Source: Prolixibacteraceae bacterium (GTDB lineage: Bacteria; Bacteroidota; Bacteroidia; Bacteroidales; Prolixibacteraceae). From it: a DNA stretch of 7,538 nucleotides. The stretch covers positions 1-7,538 of the forward strand of contig JAFGDX010000426.1 of NCBI GenBank assembly GCA_016931875.1, read 5' to 3'. Each line of letters opens with the position of its first letter. Positions within the stretch are counted from its first letter, which is position 1. Shown here one piece after another: positions 6,338 to 7,538 of the stretch. The notes beneath the pieces were generated by a model. The model was not told the DNA's origin, searched no databases, and worked only from the letters and a program-made list of their open reading frames with translations. Position numbers and translations under genes: made by a program.

Positions 6338-7348
6338 ATGAAAGTTGCAATTGTAGGAGCCAGCGGCGCTGTAGGACAAGAGTTTCTGCAGGTACTTCAG
6401 GAACGGAATTTTCCGCTTGATGAATTGGTTTTATTTGGTTCGGCCAGAAGTGCCGGGAACGAGTATGAATTCAGAGGGAAAAAACTAAAGGTGAAGGAAT
6501 TAAAACACGGCGATGATTTTAAGGGCATTGATATTGCGCTGACTTCGGCCGGTGCTGGTATTTCAAAGGAATTTGCAACTACAATTACCAAACACGGCGC
6601 GATAATGATTGATAATTCGAGCGCTTTTCGTTACGATGATGATGTTCCGCTGGTGGTTCCCGAGGTAAACCCGGAAGATGCCAAAAAACGGCCACGAAAT
6701 ATTATTGCCAACCCCAACTGTTCAACCATTCAAATGGTGGTGGCGTTAAAACCCATCGAGGCCCTTTCAAAAATTAAAAGAATACGTGTAGCGACATACC
6801 AGGCTGCCAGTGGCGCTGGTGCACAGGGAATTGCCGAACTGGAGCAGCAAGTACAGGAAGTGGCCAACGGAAAAGAGGCAACAGTGAATAAGTTTCCGTA
6901 CCAGCTGGCAATGAATATCATCCCGCACATCGATGTTTTCCTTGAAAATGATTACACCAAGGAAGAGATGAAAATGAACTGGGAAACCAAAAAAATTATG
7001 CATACCGATGCAGAAGTAAGTGCAACCTGTGTAAGAATTCCCGTAGCACGGGCACATTCAGAAGCCATTTGGGTGGAAACCGAAAATCCGCTTTCAGTGG
7101 AGGAGGTAAAAAATGCTTTTGAAAATTTTGATGGATTGACGGTGATTGATAATCCGGCCGAAAAACAATACCCAATGCCGTTGTTTGTTTCCGGGAAAAA
7201 CGATGTTTATGTGGGAAGAATCAGAAAAGATATCACCGACCCCAACAGCATCACGTTCTGGTGTGTGGGCGACCAGATAAAAAAAGGCGCTGCATTAAAT
7301 GCAGTTCAGATTGCTGAATGGCTGATTGCCAATGGGGAAGTTAAATAA
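6338..7348 (+). CDS. asd: Aspartate-semialdehyde dehydrogenase
   Basis: Reduces aspartyl-4-phosphate to aspartate-4-semialdehyde with NADPH and releases phosphate. It is the second step of the aspartate pathway, leading to lysine, diaminopimelate for the cell wall, threonine, methionine and isoleucine; cytoplasmic. The 336-residue length is normal. The NADP-binding glycine-rich loop is VGASGAVGQ at 6-14. The catalytic Cys is Cys128 in [12 protein letters not shown] (122-133). [12 protein letters not shown] (153-164) contains the active-site Gln155. [11 protein letters not shown] (233-243) carries the substrate-binding Arg and the acid/base His240. All key residues are present, so the enzyme should be active. 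The start is ATG 6338-6340 after TAACAAAAAAAATTACG, with no Shine-Dalgarno. It is transcribed divergently from the secreted-protein gene across 81 bases and ends in TAA, 30 bases before a strong terminator, so it is probably monocistronic. Confidence 0.97.
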   Translation: MKVAIVGASGAVGQEFLQVLQERNFPLDELVLFGSARSAGNEYEFRGKKLKVKELKHGDDFKGIDIALTSAGAGISKEFATTITKHGAIMIDNSSAFRYDDDVPLVVPEVNPEDAKKRPRNIIANPNCSTIQMVVALKPIEALSKIKRIRVATYQAASGAGAQGIAELEQQVQEVANGKEATVNKFPYQLAMNIIPHIDVFLENDYTKEEMKMNWETKKIMHTDAEVSATCVRIPVARAHSEAIWVETENPLSVEEVKNAFENFDGLTVIDNPAEKQYPMPLFVSGKNDVYVGRIRKDITDPNSITFWCVGDQIKKGAALNAVQIAEWLIANGEVK

Positions 7349-7378
7349 AAAAAGAGATTTTGATTTTCAATTTACAGG

Positions 7379-7404
7379 AAGCCTGGGAAACCGGGCTTTT
7401 TTTA
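7379..7404 (+). terminator. Rho-independent terminator of asd
   Basis: A stem pairs AAGCCTGG (7379-7386) with CCGGGCTT (7391-7398), including one G:U pair, closed by a GAAA tetraloop (7387-7390). It runs straight into seven T (7397-7403). It sits 30 bases after the asd stop and upstream of the next gene, so asd transcription should end here. Confidence 0.93.
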
Positions 7405-7441
7405 TATCTTGATAAGGCGAAAATTTGATGAAACAGATACA

Positions 7442-7538
7442 ATGGAAAACATTGAAAAAGTAGAACTCAGGCAACTGAATATAGATGATTACGAGGAATT
7501 GCATAAATCATCGCTGGAAGCCTATCCCAACTGGCAGG
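7442..7538 (+). CDS. N-terminal 32 residues of a probable GNAT acetyltransferase, possibly the GNAT/carbon-nitrogen hydrolase fusion; 3' end outside window
   Basis: Starts at ATG 7442-7444, 38 bases after the asd terminator, and stays open to the window edge. The readable N-terminus includes VELRQLNIDDYEEL, then a helix and EAYPNWQ. The pattern of a first beta strand with Arg-x-Leu followed by a DDYEEL helix is typical of GNAT N-terminal domains. The EAYPNW part resembles the long Bacteroidota proteins that fuse a GNAT domain to a nitrilase-type carbon-nitrogen hydrolase. Only 32 residues are visible, so the family call is tentative, and the fusion is inferred from memory of similar N-termini. 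The upstream intergenic stretch is 38 bases and shows no definite promoter. Confidence 0.5.
   Translation, partial: MENIEKVELRQLNIDDYEELHKSSLEAYPNWQ

Overview
The window reads as ordinary chromosomal DNA of a member of the Bacteroidota. Support for this comes from the SD-less, A/T-rich leaders of all genes, a RecX of the Bacteroidota type, a DUF5687-like membrane protein (a family I know mainly from this phylum), and an exported lamin-tail protein ending in a FlgD/CHU-like Ig fold. A marine or sediment Marinilabiliales/Prolixibacteraceae-like genome would fit, but that level of placement is inference. I see no tRNA, rRNA, CRISPR array, insertion sequence, phage gene or attachment site. No gene-free stretch exceeds about 165 bases.

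Layout, left to right: (1) the 3' half of an aldose 1-epimerase (galM) on the + strand, ending in a hairpin terminator that also faces the convergent recX. (2) recX on the - strand. (3) A four-gene set on the - strand, transcribed right to left: a small PadR-type repressor, a membrane protein with a PadR-associated helical N-terminus, a 12-segment DUF5687-like permease, and an ABC ATPase. (4) A secreted lamin-tail-domain protein on the - strand, upstream of padR. (5) Divergently, asd (aspartate-semialdehyde dehydrogenase) on the + strand, with a clear intrinsic terminator. (6) The first 32 codons of a gene that resembles the N-terminal GNAT domain of the Bacteroidota GNAT/carbon-nitrogen-hydrolase fusion protein.

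The only part that looks like a dedicated system is (3). PadR stop and the next start abut exactly (TAA then ATG). The permease and ATPase are the two halves of one ABC transporter. An 8-bp inverted repeat lies 24 to 44 bases upstream of the padR start, where an autoregulatory operator would sit. The simplest model is a PadR-controlled ABC exporter that responds to an unknown ligand or membrane stress, with the 236-residue membrane protein as a possible sensor or partner. The substrate cannot be read from the sequence. The remaining genes are housekeeping functions (sugar mutarotation, recombination control, Asp-family amino acid and diaminopimelate synthesis) or surface protein.

I did not find a convincing undescribed system. 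The most useful leads are the candidate PadR operator, the uncharacterised PadR-partner membrane protein, the phased A-tracts before the permease, and the lamin-tail surface protein next to this operon.
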